14,105 nucleotides of DNA. It comes from Hyphochytrium catenoides (lineage: Eukaryota > Sar > Hyphochytriomycetes > Hyphochytriales > Hyphochytriaceae). The position numbers were made by a program, and so were the translations under genes. A model generated the notes under the pieces. The model saw only the letters and a list, made by a program, of their open reading frames with translations. It did no database searches and was not told the DNA's origin. The stretch lies in the NCBI GenBank assembly GCA_900088475.1, contig FLMG01001015.1, positions 9,419-23,523 on the forward strand. The letters are read 5' to 3'. Below, piece after piece: positions 1-9,481 of this stretch; position 1 is the first letter of the stretch; each line of letters starts with the position of its first letter.

Positions 1-160
1 AGAGAGAGAGAGAGCGAGCGCGAAAGAGAGAGGGAGTGAAGAAGAGAGAGAGAGAGGGCGAGATAAACGAGGGAGGGTGAAAGATGGAGAGCCGAGAGAG
101 ACAGAGACAGAGACAGTCATAGAAACAGAGAAAGAGGAGAGAGAGAGAGAGAGAGAGAGG
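1..160. repeat. GA-rich low-complexity tract at the window start
   Basis: Almost pure purine sequence made of imperfect (GA)n runs, with an uninterrupted run near 138-159. It is the strand-complement of the (CT)n tract that closes the window at 14060-14105. No coding content. Confidence 0.95.
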
Positions 161-1398
161 GATAATGAGGGGAAAATTTAAAAACTGGTCTAAGAATACA
201 CCGCCCAGTAAATCTTCCATTCACAATAACTATGGGGAGTTTGCGTACCTACCTGCTCCTATTCCGCCCTGTGCTTAGGCCCTCTTCGCCTTGTCTCGTA
301 ACGGTTCTGGAGGAGGACCGCCAAGCCATAGATAATATTAAGGGCCATTCTGTAAATAATATGCCACGCTATGTAAAAGGATACAATACATTATCCTCTG
401 GTATAGAAGGTAGTAATATATGGTCAAGGCCTGCCCTTCGCCAAAGACGCCCACCCACCCTCCAAGTGACTGTGTATTCTCGAACAGTCAGGGTGGGTGG
501 GGATGATTCTTGTGATCTTGTATTGGACCTCAAGAAAGGAAGAAATTTCCTTCTGCAGATTTCTCCGCAGATCTTCGTCATCGTGCCTTTTGCCTTTCCC
601 TGTCTGATGATGAAGCTTTATGAGAGCTCCGTAAGGCCAGCACGCTCAAGACAGGCATAACATTGAGGAATCCAAGAAGGGAAGCACGAAAGCGTAGCCA
701 TCTTCTTACTATACTGCATCAATCACGCCGTATTGATGCTTCTTCACTAAGGCTCCAGCTATGTGCTCTGCTATTATGCTCACGATGTGCTTCTAATAAA
801 GCTATAGACCATCTAGCTTGCCATCTTCTGATGGATCTGACCCCCAACGGGCGGTGATGGAAGATTTGCAAGGCTAAAGATCTGCTATAAGGAAAGGCCT
901 CTTGGTTAGGCTTATAGAAGTACCGCTACTATCGATCATTAATAGATTTTCCACTTAGAACACAGTCCCTTTCCTCACATCTGCCAAACGGAGAATCTGA
1001 TGGACAAGTAGTAGATAGGGCGACAGCGCCATGTTGCTCCAGGCAGGCAACAAACTACAACTTGCGGCTGTAGTAATAGGAAAAGAGGCAAACAAGGCCA
1101 ACCCATTCCTCCTCACGGACAAAGAACGTGATGGCTTCACTCTTATAACAGCGGCGGCAGGAAGAGAGATAGTCATCTCCCATCATCATCGGTACTACGA
1201 AAGGCCAACTTGTTAGTAGGTTACGATTAGTCCTAGCTCGACCTACGCTTGCAGCGTTCAGTTTACATAGCTTGGCTCAGAGTACATCATACTGATTGTC
1301 AAGGCAGTTCTCTGTGCCCGTTGTCATCTAGGTCTTCTAGGAGCGCCTTGTATAAATAACTGGTGGAGCAGTAGCCCAGAAGCGCTACTCAAGCTCTA
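161..1398. other. about 1.2 kb with no supportable gene
   Basis: Open frames here are short (the longest runs 232-660 on the plus strand) and their translations show no domain, no repeat pattern and no exon-like continuity across GT-AG boundaries. The only structured element I see is the inverted repeat at 450-501. Part of the right side should be the 3' flank of the minus-strand SEL1L-like gene, which stops at 1399. I found no tRNA-like cloverleaf and no clear AATAAA for that gene. It could hold a fast-evolving gene or decayed repeat that I cannot recognise. Confidence 0.6.
450..501. repeat. imperfect hairpin with 12-bp perfect arms
   Basis: Positions 450-461 (CCCACCCACCCT) are the exact reverse complement of 490-501. 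Inside them GACTG (468-472) pairs with CAGTC (485-489) around a 12-nt loop, leaving six unpaired bases on the left side only. On the minus strand the left arm reads GG-A-GGG-T-GGG-T-GGG, a possible G-quadruplex. Confidence 0.75.
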
Positions 1399-4300
1399 TT
1401 AGCTGCCAATCTCTTCAGATTCTTCAAACTTGGCAGCTGCTTCGTCCTTCCTGGAGGTGATACCCACCACATTCGCCGCTTTATTCGTTAGGTACCAGAC
1501 CGCTTCCTTCATGCGCGACACCGGGCCGTGTGCTATCGCTGTCAGGACATTATTTTGCTCCCCTCGACCTGAAACTACGCGAGGACTGCGGACCTCTGTA
1601 TGCTCCGAAGACGTAGGGGAAGTGCTTGACGTTAGGGAAAATTGTCTGCCTAGAGTTCGCAATGTCTCCGTGGCCTGATGAATCCAGAGAGACCAATGGG
1701 CACTTAAGGACTCTAGCCACGGTTCCACCTTAAAGAGATACAGCGAAGCAAGCTTGACAGCGTAGTAGGATCGCCTACATGGTTCATACCAACACGAGGC
1801 ATGATAGGAGTTAGACTTAGGTTGGCGCACACAGCGAGAAACAGAGAAGAAAACGGTCATGATAGAGAAACATTTCACTAGAAAGGTGCTGAGCATAGAG
1901 CTACAAGGCTGACGGCGGTGAGAGCGAGACTGAAACAGAAAGAGATATAACCGATTGAGGCTACTATAAAGGGAGATCAGACGGACCGACAGTAGTAACA
2001 TGTGTACGGAAGAAGAGCAGACCGCTGGCAGTGATTATTGCACCGTCCCTACCTATTGAGAGCGATAGCCCTCTCGAAATAGGTCGTGGCTTCTACCTCT
2101 CGCCTCTCGCTGACGCCAAGGCCCCTGGCAAAGCAGTACGCAGCGTTGAACGAGGCTTCGGCACTGCCCTTGCTGCTGGCCATAAGGTATTCCTGAATAG
2201 CTGGACCATAATCTTCCCGCTGATAGAGCCAATCCCCTAATATGACGTGCGAAGGATTGTAGCCCTGCTCGGCTGACATTGATACCCACCGAAGCATTGC
2301 TTTCTCCGCCTCCTCTGAGTTGTTGAAGGCCAAAGGCACGAGGCCTTGCCGTATCATGAAAGCGGCGTTGCTCTGTGCTATCTCGTAGCCTTCCTCTGCG
2401 GCCCGCGCATAGAGGTAAAAGGCGGTATAATAGTCTCCATCAGAGAACTTCTTGGCAGCCAGCTCGAGATCTGTACGCCAGGGACCGAACTCTGCGACAT
2501 TTTTGAAGTTCGCCGTCAGCTCTTGGCAGTTATCGGCGGTCACACCATGAATGCGCGCAGTAAGAAGGGCCGTCTGGTACTGGGCTCGTAGATGGCCTGA
2601 TGAAGAGATAAGAAGGGTCATTAACTGGTGCACATGGAAATCGGCTAAAGATGAAAGTGATTGAAGGTGGACGCGGGAGCTGAAAGGACGGAAAAAGAGG
2701 GCTATGCAAAGCTCGGATAAAACCTAATAAGGAGCTGAGAGTTTCATAAATAGCAGCCCATCAACTGGAGAAAAGAGAGAAAAGCAACAGACAGAAGGTA
2801 CATGAAGGACAGAACACCGAAGCCCTACCTTGACCGGCACTAGAGCGCAGAGATTGTAATGCAGAGGTGGGGTCTGTCTGCGCGATCATCATTCCAAAGT
2901 TATAAAGGCCGTCGCTATGCTTGGCCTCTGCCGCCTTCTTAAAGAATTGAAGCGCCTTCACCTTGTTCGGGATCACTCCAAGCCCGTAATAGTACATCAG
3001 CCCCAGCTCATTCTGTTTCATACGTCGCGTAGCGCGTGGGGAGGGTATGAGGAGAATAGGTATTGAGAGAAGAGAGATGACATCAGAGACGGGGCTAGAA
3101 AGAAAGGCTAACTGCGTGTCCACAGAACGTAGAATGTCAGACCCTTCAGACAGGTCGTGCACAGTATGCCCGATAGTATGTCCAAGCCCAAGAAGCAGAA
3201 GTAGTGATGGTATCCACCGAGAGATGGGCAGGGCCAAACAACAAAGAAATAGAAAGAGACAGAGAGAGAGAGAACGACGATCACAAGACTAGGCGGAGTA
3301 ATCGAACAAACATCAAACCGCTAATAAGCTGGACTGAAGCCAAAAGCAATGTGATCTTACATCTGCATGCGCGTTCCCCAGCTTAGCTGCTCTATCAAGT
3401 AGCTTGTAGGCCTTGACATAGTCTTTCTCCACCCCTAGCCCAAACAGGTACACATCCCCAAGAGACGCCAGAGCAGAGGGGGAGTTCGATTGCGCTGAGA
3501 TCTCAAGCAAGTTTCGAGCAGCTTCAAGGTCTTGCCCACTTCCGAAGGTCCCATGCTGAGGACCAGCATCAGAGACGCACACCGTTAGGACAGCGGAAGG
3601 ACCCGACCATGTAGAGTAGATAATAGACATTGTAACTAGGGCACGTGGATAGCAATCGAGACAGCTAATGTAGAGAGCGAGATGAATAAGGTGGCGAAAG
3701 CCATAGAGAGGACACGAAGAGGCTATGAGAAGAGATAGGGGAACTGGAGGATGGTGAAGAAGAGACTGGGCAGGACCCACGTCAGGGATAAGTAGAATGT
3801 TAGGCAAAGGAGGCCAGAAGCGAACCGAACGCTAAAAGGAGCAAGCAGACCAGTTCGAGAAGAGGAGACAGAAGCACATTCATTCAGTAGCAGCACTGTG
3901 GATGCAGAGCGATGAGACAGATGCTATCTAACAAACATCGCGGAGCCATCTCACCATGAAGACTCTTGCTACCGACTCCGCCAAGAAAGAGTTCTGATTC
4001 TTCTCTGCCACCTCTTTGAAGAATAACGCCTTCTGGTCCTCCTCGCTGTACGGAGTCACACCAAAGCCGTCCAGCTCTTGTGAGAGACGTGGAAAGGAGC
4101 GAAGGTATTTTCTGAACCCAGTAGGAGAGAGGTTGGACATAGCTACGGCAGCCGCACGCTGATAGTAGGACTGGGCAATCTCGCAGGACTTCTTCCTCCC
4201 TCTCCCGTATAAGTGGCGGTATCCCAGGGTCATCATCGCTTTTGGGCTCCCTCCAAAGTCGGCAAACTTCCCTAAGGTCGCCGCCGCAGCCCGCCTGCCT

Positions 4301-5075
4301 GCCTCACTGCTCAGCGCGATCTTTCCATAGGCAAGCTCCACCTGATCCAGACGGAAGAGAAAATGCAGGTCACTGGAGAGGACGGTGCCGAGATTGTGTT
4401 GCGCGGAGCTGTTGCCTAGTGACGCAGCGGTACGCCAAAAGTTGGCGGCGAGTGGGAAATTCCGGTGGTTGAGCTTCTGAATGCGCTCTAGCAGTTTCTC
4501 CTTGTCCTGTGGCAGCCTACCAGCCTCATTGTCACCGTAGGAGGAGAAGTGCATGGCGTAGAGATCCCCAAGAAGAGCAAAGGCTGAGCCCTTTCGTCCC
4601 TCCGTGCCGGCCCCTGCTGAAGCTGCAGTGGGATCTCTGAGGAGATAATCTACCAGCTTATCCCTCGCCACCTGCAGCTCTATCTGGCTCGCTTGGTACC
4701 ACCTGACCACGAAAGTCCGCAGAACAGTCAACTATCCGAGTCTACGAAGGTTAGATAGTTCTGCAAGGACCGCAAGAACCAAGAAAGTACGCTTGAGAAG
4801 CACGAGCAGGCGCCTCCAGGAAGGAAACCAGAAGGGACAGCGAGGAGAAGCTAGTACCGGGAAGTGTGAGAAGATATGTACCTTATAGGATGTGGATCTA
4901 GCGATAACTCTTCCTCAATAGAATATGACTGTGACACCGTGATCGCAGTGCCAGGAATGTGTCCTGACGCCGCTCCGCTCGTGGGGACCGCCAACGCATT
5001 TGTCGTTGCTGTGGCCACTAGCACGGCAAGAAGCACCCGTCCAAGGAAGGACTGTAGCGTCCAGTGCCTTACCAT
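1399..5075 (-). CDS. SEL1L: SEL1L/HRD3-type ERAD adaptor with Sel1 repeats (six exons)
   Basis: Exons (minus): 5075-4882, 4702-3955, 3555-3361, 3012-2829, 2596-2053, 1774-1399, joining to 747 codons including TAA. All five introns are GT-AG (179, 399, 348, 232 and 278 bp). The ATG is preceded two codons upstream by an in-frame TGA. Residues 1-29 form a signal peptide with core VLLAVLVAT. Sel1-type helical repeats follow, recognisable at LGYRHLYGRG (224-233), LGDVYLFGLGVEKDY in exon 3, LGLMYYYGLGV in exon 4, and FKNVAEFGPW (471-480) followed by QSNAAFM. The last is the block typical of SEL1L before its C-terminal repeats. In the known family (human 794 aa) the protein sits in the ER lumen, scaffolds the HRD1 ubiquitin ligase and passes misfolded glycoproteins to it. 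Odd: the last 125 residues lack the usual C-terminal membrane anchor. Family call is firm; exact exon ends are inferred. Confidence 0.9.
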
Positions 5076-5808
5076 CTTTCAACCTTATGCGGCGCAAAGA
5101 GCTTTAGGAAAGCCGCTCTCCGCGATATGCTCAAGAGTAGCAATGTCCAACCCACTCGCAAACCTTAGGCACAAACCTTTCAAGAGCAATGATGAAGCGC
5201 CAAGAATAGCTGCTGCTTCGGACACGGTCACCTCCCTCTGATGTCTTCTAACGTGAATGCTCTTACAGATATCAAAACCTCTCTCTTTTGAGCTTCGGCC
5301 TTATGCACCTAGGAAATAGTGATCTCTGATCTCAAGAAAGCTGCCGCTCCATCTGCAGAAAGCTCCGGAACTGAGGAGGCAGACAAGAGAAAGAAGAACC
5401 AACGTGGCATCAGCTTCTTCGACCCCTATTATTCCTAATCATGCCATTCATAGAGAGGCTTCTAACTCCGCTATTTTGCGGTCCATGACACACTCTCTCC
5501 CTGCCAATAACGCTGTTTGTGGATCCCAGTAAAGCGGATTACGGTTTATCTGAGGTCTCTACATTCTGAATAACATTAAGTGTTATCGTTAATGATATGA
5601 GGTCTTTGTCCTTTCGCGAAGGCTTGTTGTTTTGCTGTTCTTCTGTTCTGATCCGTCATCTCATCATCGCTTCGCAGGTAGAGATTGGCCTGGGATGAAG
5701 CTCTTGAGCTCCTCATCTGAAGCTTGAACGGAGACAAACAGGTCTGTTAAGCTGTCGGAAGTCCAAACCTCAAGGGCTGTACGGGGCTACGTGTCAGGAG
5801 GACTTTTA
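5076..5808. other. spacer between the SEL1L-like start and the PIH1 gene end
   Basis: This 733-bp stretch must hold the SEL1L-like promoter (minus strand) and the 3' end of the PIH1 gene. Frames across it are short and lack protein-like features. A 6-bp palindrome, ATAACA-TTAAG-TGTTAT, lies at 5570-5586. No TATA box, tRNA or other RNA gene stood out. Confidence 0.6.
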
Positions 5809-5810
5809 TT
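5805..5810 (-). promoter_or_regulatory. possible AATAAA polyadenylation signal overlapping the PIH1 gene stop
   Basis: On the minus strand the stop TAA (5811-5809) shares its last two bases with AATAAA. If it is used, the 3' UTR would be very short. Whether this organism uses AATAAA is unknown, and a chance match is quite possible. Confidence 0.3.
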
Positions 5811-8745
5811 AGAGCAGTTCAAAGGCTAGTGGCGACGCAGGAATGGCTGTCTTGACGTCTGCCTCTCCTTTGCCGGTTTGCTGCTTTGAAGCGTTAGCAC
5901 TGCGCAAGTCCTTTAACCGCTTCTCCCACACTGCAGCGATGGCTTGAGCATGATTAGAGGGCGTGTATTGTGTGGGGACCGCGGAGCTTCCGCCTGACTC
6001 TGCTCCGGTCTGAGACGCTTTGATCTGGTCCTTGAGGATACCATTGAGATCCAAGAACTCGACCTCTGGCTCTCCTGGGTACATCTCCGCCCAACTCTTG
6101 CCTGCCTCCGCGGCCTGTGCATCACCGTGGTTAAAAACGAGACGTAGACAAAAAAAGAGAACTCTTGACAATGCTACCGCTCTTTTCTTCCGCTCTGCCT
6201 CCTTCTTCCTCTCCTCGCGATCTCTGGACGCTTCCTGCCGTTTTCGCTCTGCCTCTCGTCGCCTTTCTTCTATGTAATGCATTGAGATCATATCACGCTG
6301 ATGGAAGCGGTCCTCCGGCAGCTCTCCTTCCTCCTGTATGATAGAAAGAGTTAGGGTCTAGCATGTTCCGTAGCTCTTTCCCATTCTTTCTGACCTCAAC
6401 TGCACCCTTCGACGTGAGTTGAGGGAGCGCAGGTTGCGTGGATACCGAATCTGTGCCTGCAGGAGACAGATTTGACTCTTGTTCTCTTTCTAATGCTGCT
6501 GCTAATAGCCACGGGGCTGACCCTTCGTCTGTATCATATTGCAATACATGCCCATGTCATAAACTCTCTTTCAAAAAGTTGCAGGCGTGAGAGGCAGAGC
6601 TCACCTGGCCCTTCGTCAGACCATGTTCTATTGACTGGAAGGGTCACTGTCAGCTCTCCAGTCGATCTATCGAGAGCTGCTAGCGTCTCCTCTCTTAACA
6701 CAGGGTATGGCAGGAAGAGCTCTGCCGAGATACGAGGCAACTCGATCAATTTCCACAGGAAAGCCCCAAAAGCAGAGCCACGACGGGGAACAGGCAGAGC
6801 GAGAGGGCAGAGAGAGAGACAGACAAGATTGGAGGGTACCTAATGGGTAGTAGTAAGGCTCCGCTTTGATGGTGAGCAACTCAGCTGCCACGGTAACCTT
6901 CACTGCTTCAAATCTCTTCAAGGCCTATCACGGTCGCCACGCACTTTAGAAACCTTTCTTCAGCAGGACAAGAGAGGGCCATATGAAGAGAGACGGCATC
7001 TGAGGAAGAACGTGGCAGACAAATTTGAAATAGATAATCGAAATGCAGAGGAGAAATTGACGACGAGAAGCTTGTGACATCCTCGTTTAACCTTCCCTGA
7101 CCTCTGTGAGCGCTGCGGTGACGATTAGCTCCACTGGAGCCTCCTGTTCTAGCTCCAGGCGGGTGAGCGGCGGACCTCCCTCGACCGTAGGGATGCGAGT
7201 ACATTCCTCCACCGTTCCTCCTGTCGACTGCTGTATGCGATAGTGTATCTGTTTTCTGGCGACGGGGGGCTTGACCTTCCTCTCTGCAATAAGCGGCTGA
7301 GGTGAAGCCTTGGACGACTTTGCTAGTGGTTTCCTCTCTGCAGGATCCACTTCCTCTATCACTGGCGCTTGTTGCTTTCTGATGCGTTGTTTGCGAGGAG
7401 CTGCACCCTTGTACCGCAGCTTCGGCAGTTTAAACCGTCGGTCTAACTGCATTTTATACTGCATTTGCAGAGAAACAATGAGGAAAGAGACGATACAGTG
7501 GCTTATGCGGTACTGTTCCTTTTAACTAGTGATGGAGCTTCTATTCTATTCTCTTCTCCTTCTCTCTGAGCCATCGTTCGTTTTCCATGGCGCCTAGCTG
7601 TCGGAGAGATAGGCGCTCTCGTCATACCTTTTGCTCCACGTACTGAAGAGAGACCTCACAGATAAAGTTTCTAAACGTTCCTGACTTGTCCTCTTTGGCA
7701 TCTGAAATGACCTGGCAAGAGTTAGAAGTTTGTCAGAGCGGCATGAACAGTCCTTGCGCCTCCGTCTTTCTTCCTCTTTCTCTCGGCTGAGCCGCCTTCT
7801 CAATGTGTGCCTTATCCTGCTCCTCCTTTCACTCTAGTCATGAGAGTTCTCCACTTTGATCTTCCCCTCACTCCTGCACTTAGCTCTTTGTACAGCCATT
7901 TGAATAGTACTTACCGCGGGATTGACGACAACATCAAAGGCTAGGCACTTCTCACCATTCTTATCCGTCTCTTCATGAGGTTCTCCTAGGCTTAGCGGGA
8001 TGTTGATGCCCTAAAGAGTAGCAATGGTAAGCTCCGCGGAAGGGACGAGACAGTAAAAAGAAGCCCCAATCGCCCATTGTTTGCCCTGCTTACCTCTTGC
8101 TCCGTGTTCTGATCATCGATCTGGACCTTCTTTGACAGTCCTTTCACGTGCTCCGATTGGCAAACATTGATAAAGATCTTCTTCCCATCCGCACCTTTTG
8201 TCTTCACCACGAAGGCGGGGTCTGGGATGATTTCAATCTGAAGCCATAGGTTGAGCCCCTTGTCAGGAGTGCAGTGTGGAAGAAGCAAACAAGCACGGCT
8301 CACGTACTCCTTCATAATCTTGTTTGATACCCTCCGGGGTCATGATGTTGCCTCCGGGGAGCTTCGGGCTGAAGTCTGCCTCTTCTGGCGCAGAGCAGGC
8401 CTCAAGAAGTGAGCACCTGTCCCGTCGAGCTTCGGCAGGGAATAACACTTACCACTTCCAGAGGCCATAAGGATTTGCTGCAGTTTATCTGTCAGGTCGT
8501 CCGCACCTTCGGCGGGTGATGCATGATCCTTCGCCTTGGCACCAGCAGAGGCGGCAAGCTCCTGCATGAGCTCCTTGTACTTCTCTGGTTCATTCTTTTC
8601 CAGGTTGTCCAGCCACTGCGCGGAGATTATAGGAGCGGGACGATCCCAATTAACAAGTGATCGGTACTAGGTTTCATGCGTCGGAGGAAGAGCTTACATC
8701 TGCATATTGCTCTAGTATCTCGTCTCCTGGAAGCGAGGAGTCCAT
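5809..8745 (-). CDS. PIH1 + CS domain protein, HSP90 co-chaperone / dynein assembly factor family (twelve exons)
   Basis: Exons (minus): 8745-8698, 8615-8453, 8384-8308, 8237-8094, 8010-7915, 7711-7628, 7458-7102, 6924-6840, 6721-6605, 6528-6395, 6333-6178, 6114-5809; 588 aa, TAA stop. The ATG follows an in-frame stop at 8773-8775. PIH1 domain (about 97-220): PDPAFVVKTKGADGKKIFINVC, then IPLSLGEPH, FDVVVNP, and VEQKYKMQLDRR...LRYKG. Lys108 and Lys115 match the lysines that bind acidic phosphopeptides in PIH1D1. CS/p23-like domain (about 312-382): VELIVTAALTE, VKVTVAAELLTI, LFLPYPV, GELTVTLPV, closest to Kintoun in my recollection. Residues about 450-487 are a charged Glu/Arg/Lys coiled coil. 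Family members help HSP90/R2TP assemble axonemal dyneins or snoRNPs in the cytoplasm. PIH1D1, PIH1D2 or DNAAF2 cannot be separated here. Weakest boundaries: exon 3 start, exon 10 end. Confidence 0.85.
6115..6177 (-). other. 63-nt stop-free intron 11 of the PIH1 gene
   Basis: The segment begins GTAGCA and ends GCACAG, has a T-rich centre and a TTTTTAAC branch-like site. Being 21 codons long and open, it would insert a hydrophobic stretch (VLFFCLRLVF) into the charged coiled coil if retained. Intron is the better reading because the sequence on either side is a continuous Glu/Arg/Lys helix. Confidence 0.65.
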
Positions 8746-9472
8746 TCTGGTAAGGTGGACTTGTGCCACTGCCTAGATAAACCTAAAGATCATATCCTCC
8801 GAAGCCAACAAGCACCAGATTCGAAGAGCAGAAGTAGATTGTGCTCGCTGTGGAAGCTCAAAAAGACAGCGTCTAGCACAGAAGGAAGAGGAGCCAAGGA
8901 AGGCCTCTGCGCCGACCCAGAGAGAGAGAGAGCAGCCAGACACAGGAGAGAGATCCTGTCGCACAGCTGAGAAGAACGAGGCGATGAGGCTCTTGGTCTG
9001 CAAAAGAGAGGCAGTGCTTGCGACCGGGACGGACAGCCGTCAGCAGGTCAGCAGGGCGCTGGGCCGATGAAGGAACAAACGAAAGGTTTCTTTTGACAAT
9101 CTTCTCCTCACAGAGGGCCTTCAAGCTTTACCCATATACTTTCCATTGAATGAGTTAAAGGCCCTCGTGGTTCTCATTTGGCGCTTTAAGTTTAGCGTAC
9201 ACTGGGCTCTGTTTATCATTAAAGCCTCTTTATAGTGTGGTTGGTGAGCGCCTCTATGGCGTTTCTCCGTGTCTGGGGAGGGCAATTCTGAAGCTTTGTC
9301 AGAGCTTCTGAAGCTCTTTGTCAAGAGTTCCCTGGCTCTTTCTCTCTGAAGCTTTGTCAGACGGCCTTCAAGGGAGGCTTGTAATGATAAATACGGGGTG
9401 ACGTTGAGAGGTGTCCACCAGCTCTTCGTCTCGGTAGTTGAAGGGAAGGAGTCCGGTAAGGGCTGAGGTGTC
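8746..9472. promoter_or_regulatory. divergent intergenic region between the PIH1 and DDX55 genes
   Basis: These 727 bp separate two start codons pointing away from each other (8745 minus, 9482 plus), so promoters for both must lie here unless 5' introns exist. It includes a short GA run near 8918-8934, a three-copy repeat with a near-palindrome at 9287-9361, and a 16-mer at 9214-9229 that recurs in DDX55 intron 8. I cannot assign TATA or initiator elements. Open frames crossing it show no recognisable protein. Confidence 0.55.
9287..9361. repeat. three-copy TCTGAAGCTTTGTCAGA repeat with an internal near-palindrome
   Basis: TCTGAAGCTTTGTCAGA occurs exactly at 9287-9303 and 9345-9361. A third copy with a two-base insertion starts at 9307 (TCTGAAGCTCTTTGTCA). 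AGAGCTTC (9301-9308) and GAAGCTCT (9310-9317) are perfect inverted arms around one base. It lies about 120 bp upstream of the helicase start codon. Confidence 0.8.
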
Positions 9473-9481
9473 TTGGTGGTT

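Noticed and set aside
375-390. GTATCCTTTTAC on the minus strand, a U12-donor-like string
   Set aside because: No exon on either side and no paired branch site plus acceptor in a supported gene.
232-660. 142-codon open frame on the plus strand
   Set aside because: No recognisable domain, contains the hairpin at 450-501, and shows no exon-like continuation.
1031-1216. 61-codon plus-strand frame with a faint ankyrin-like look (DGFTLITAAA)
   Set aside because: A single weak resemblance without a second repeat or splice-compatible neighbours; not enough to call a gene.
3013-3360. Hydrophobic open frame running through SEL1L-like intron 3 into exon 4 on the minus strand
   Set aside because: It begins at TTG rather than ATG, and the Sel1 repeat continues cleanly from exon 3 to exon 4 when 3360-3013 is spliced out at GTAAGA/ACAG.
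3556-3954. Open frame through SEL1L-like intron 2 into exon 3
   Set aside because: It has a non-ATG start and low-complexity hydrophobic content; splicing at GTGAGA/TCAG restores the family alignment in phase.
4876-5241. 121-codon plus-strand frame
   Set aside because: Antisense to the signal-peptide exon of the SEL1L-like gene, with no protein-like features of its own.
6440-6445. GTATCC on the minus strand as an alternative U12-like donor for PIH1 intron 10
   Set aside because: Positions after GTATCC do not match the consensus and no good U12 branch site precedes the acceptor at 6334; GTCAGA at 6394 is simpler.
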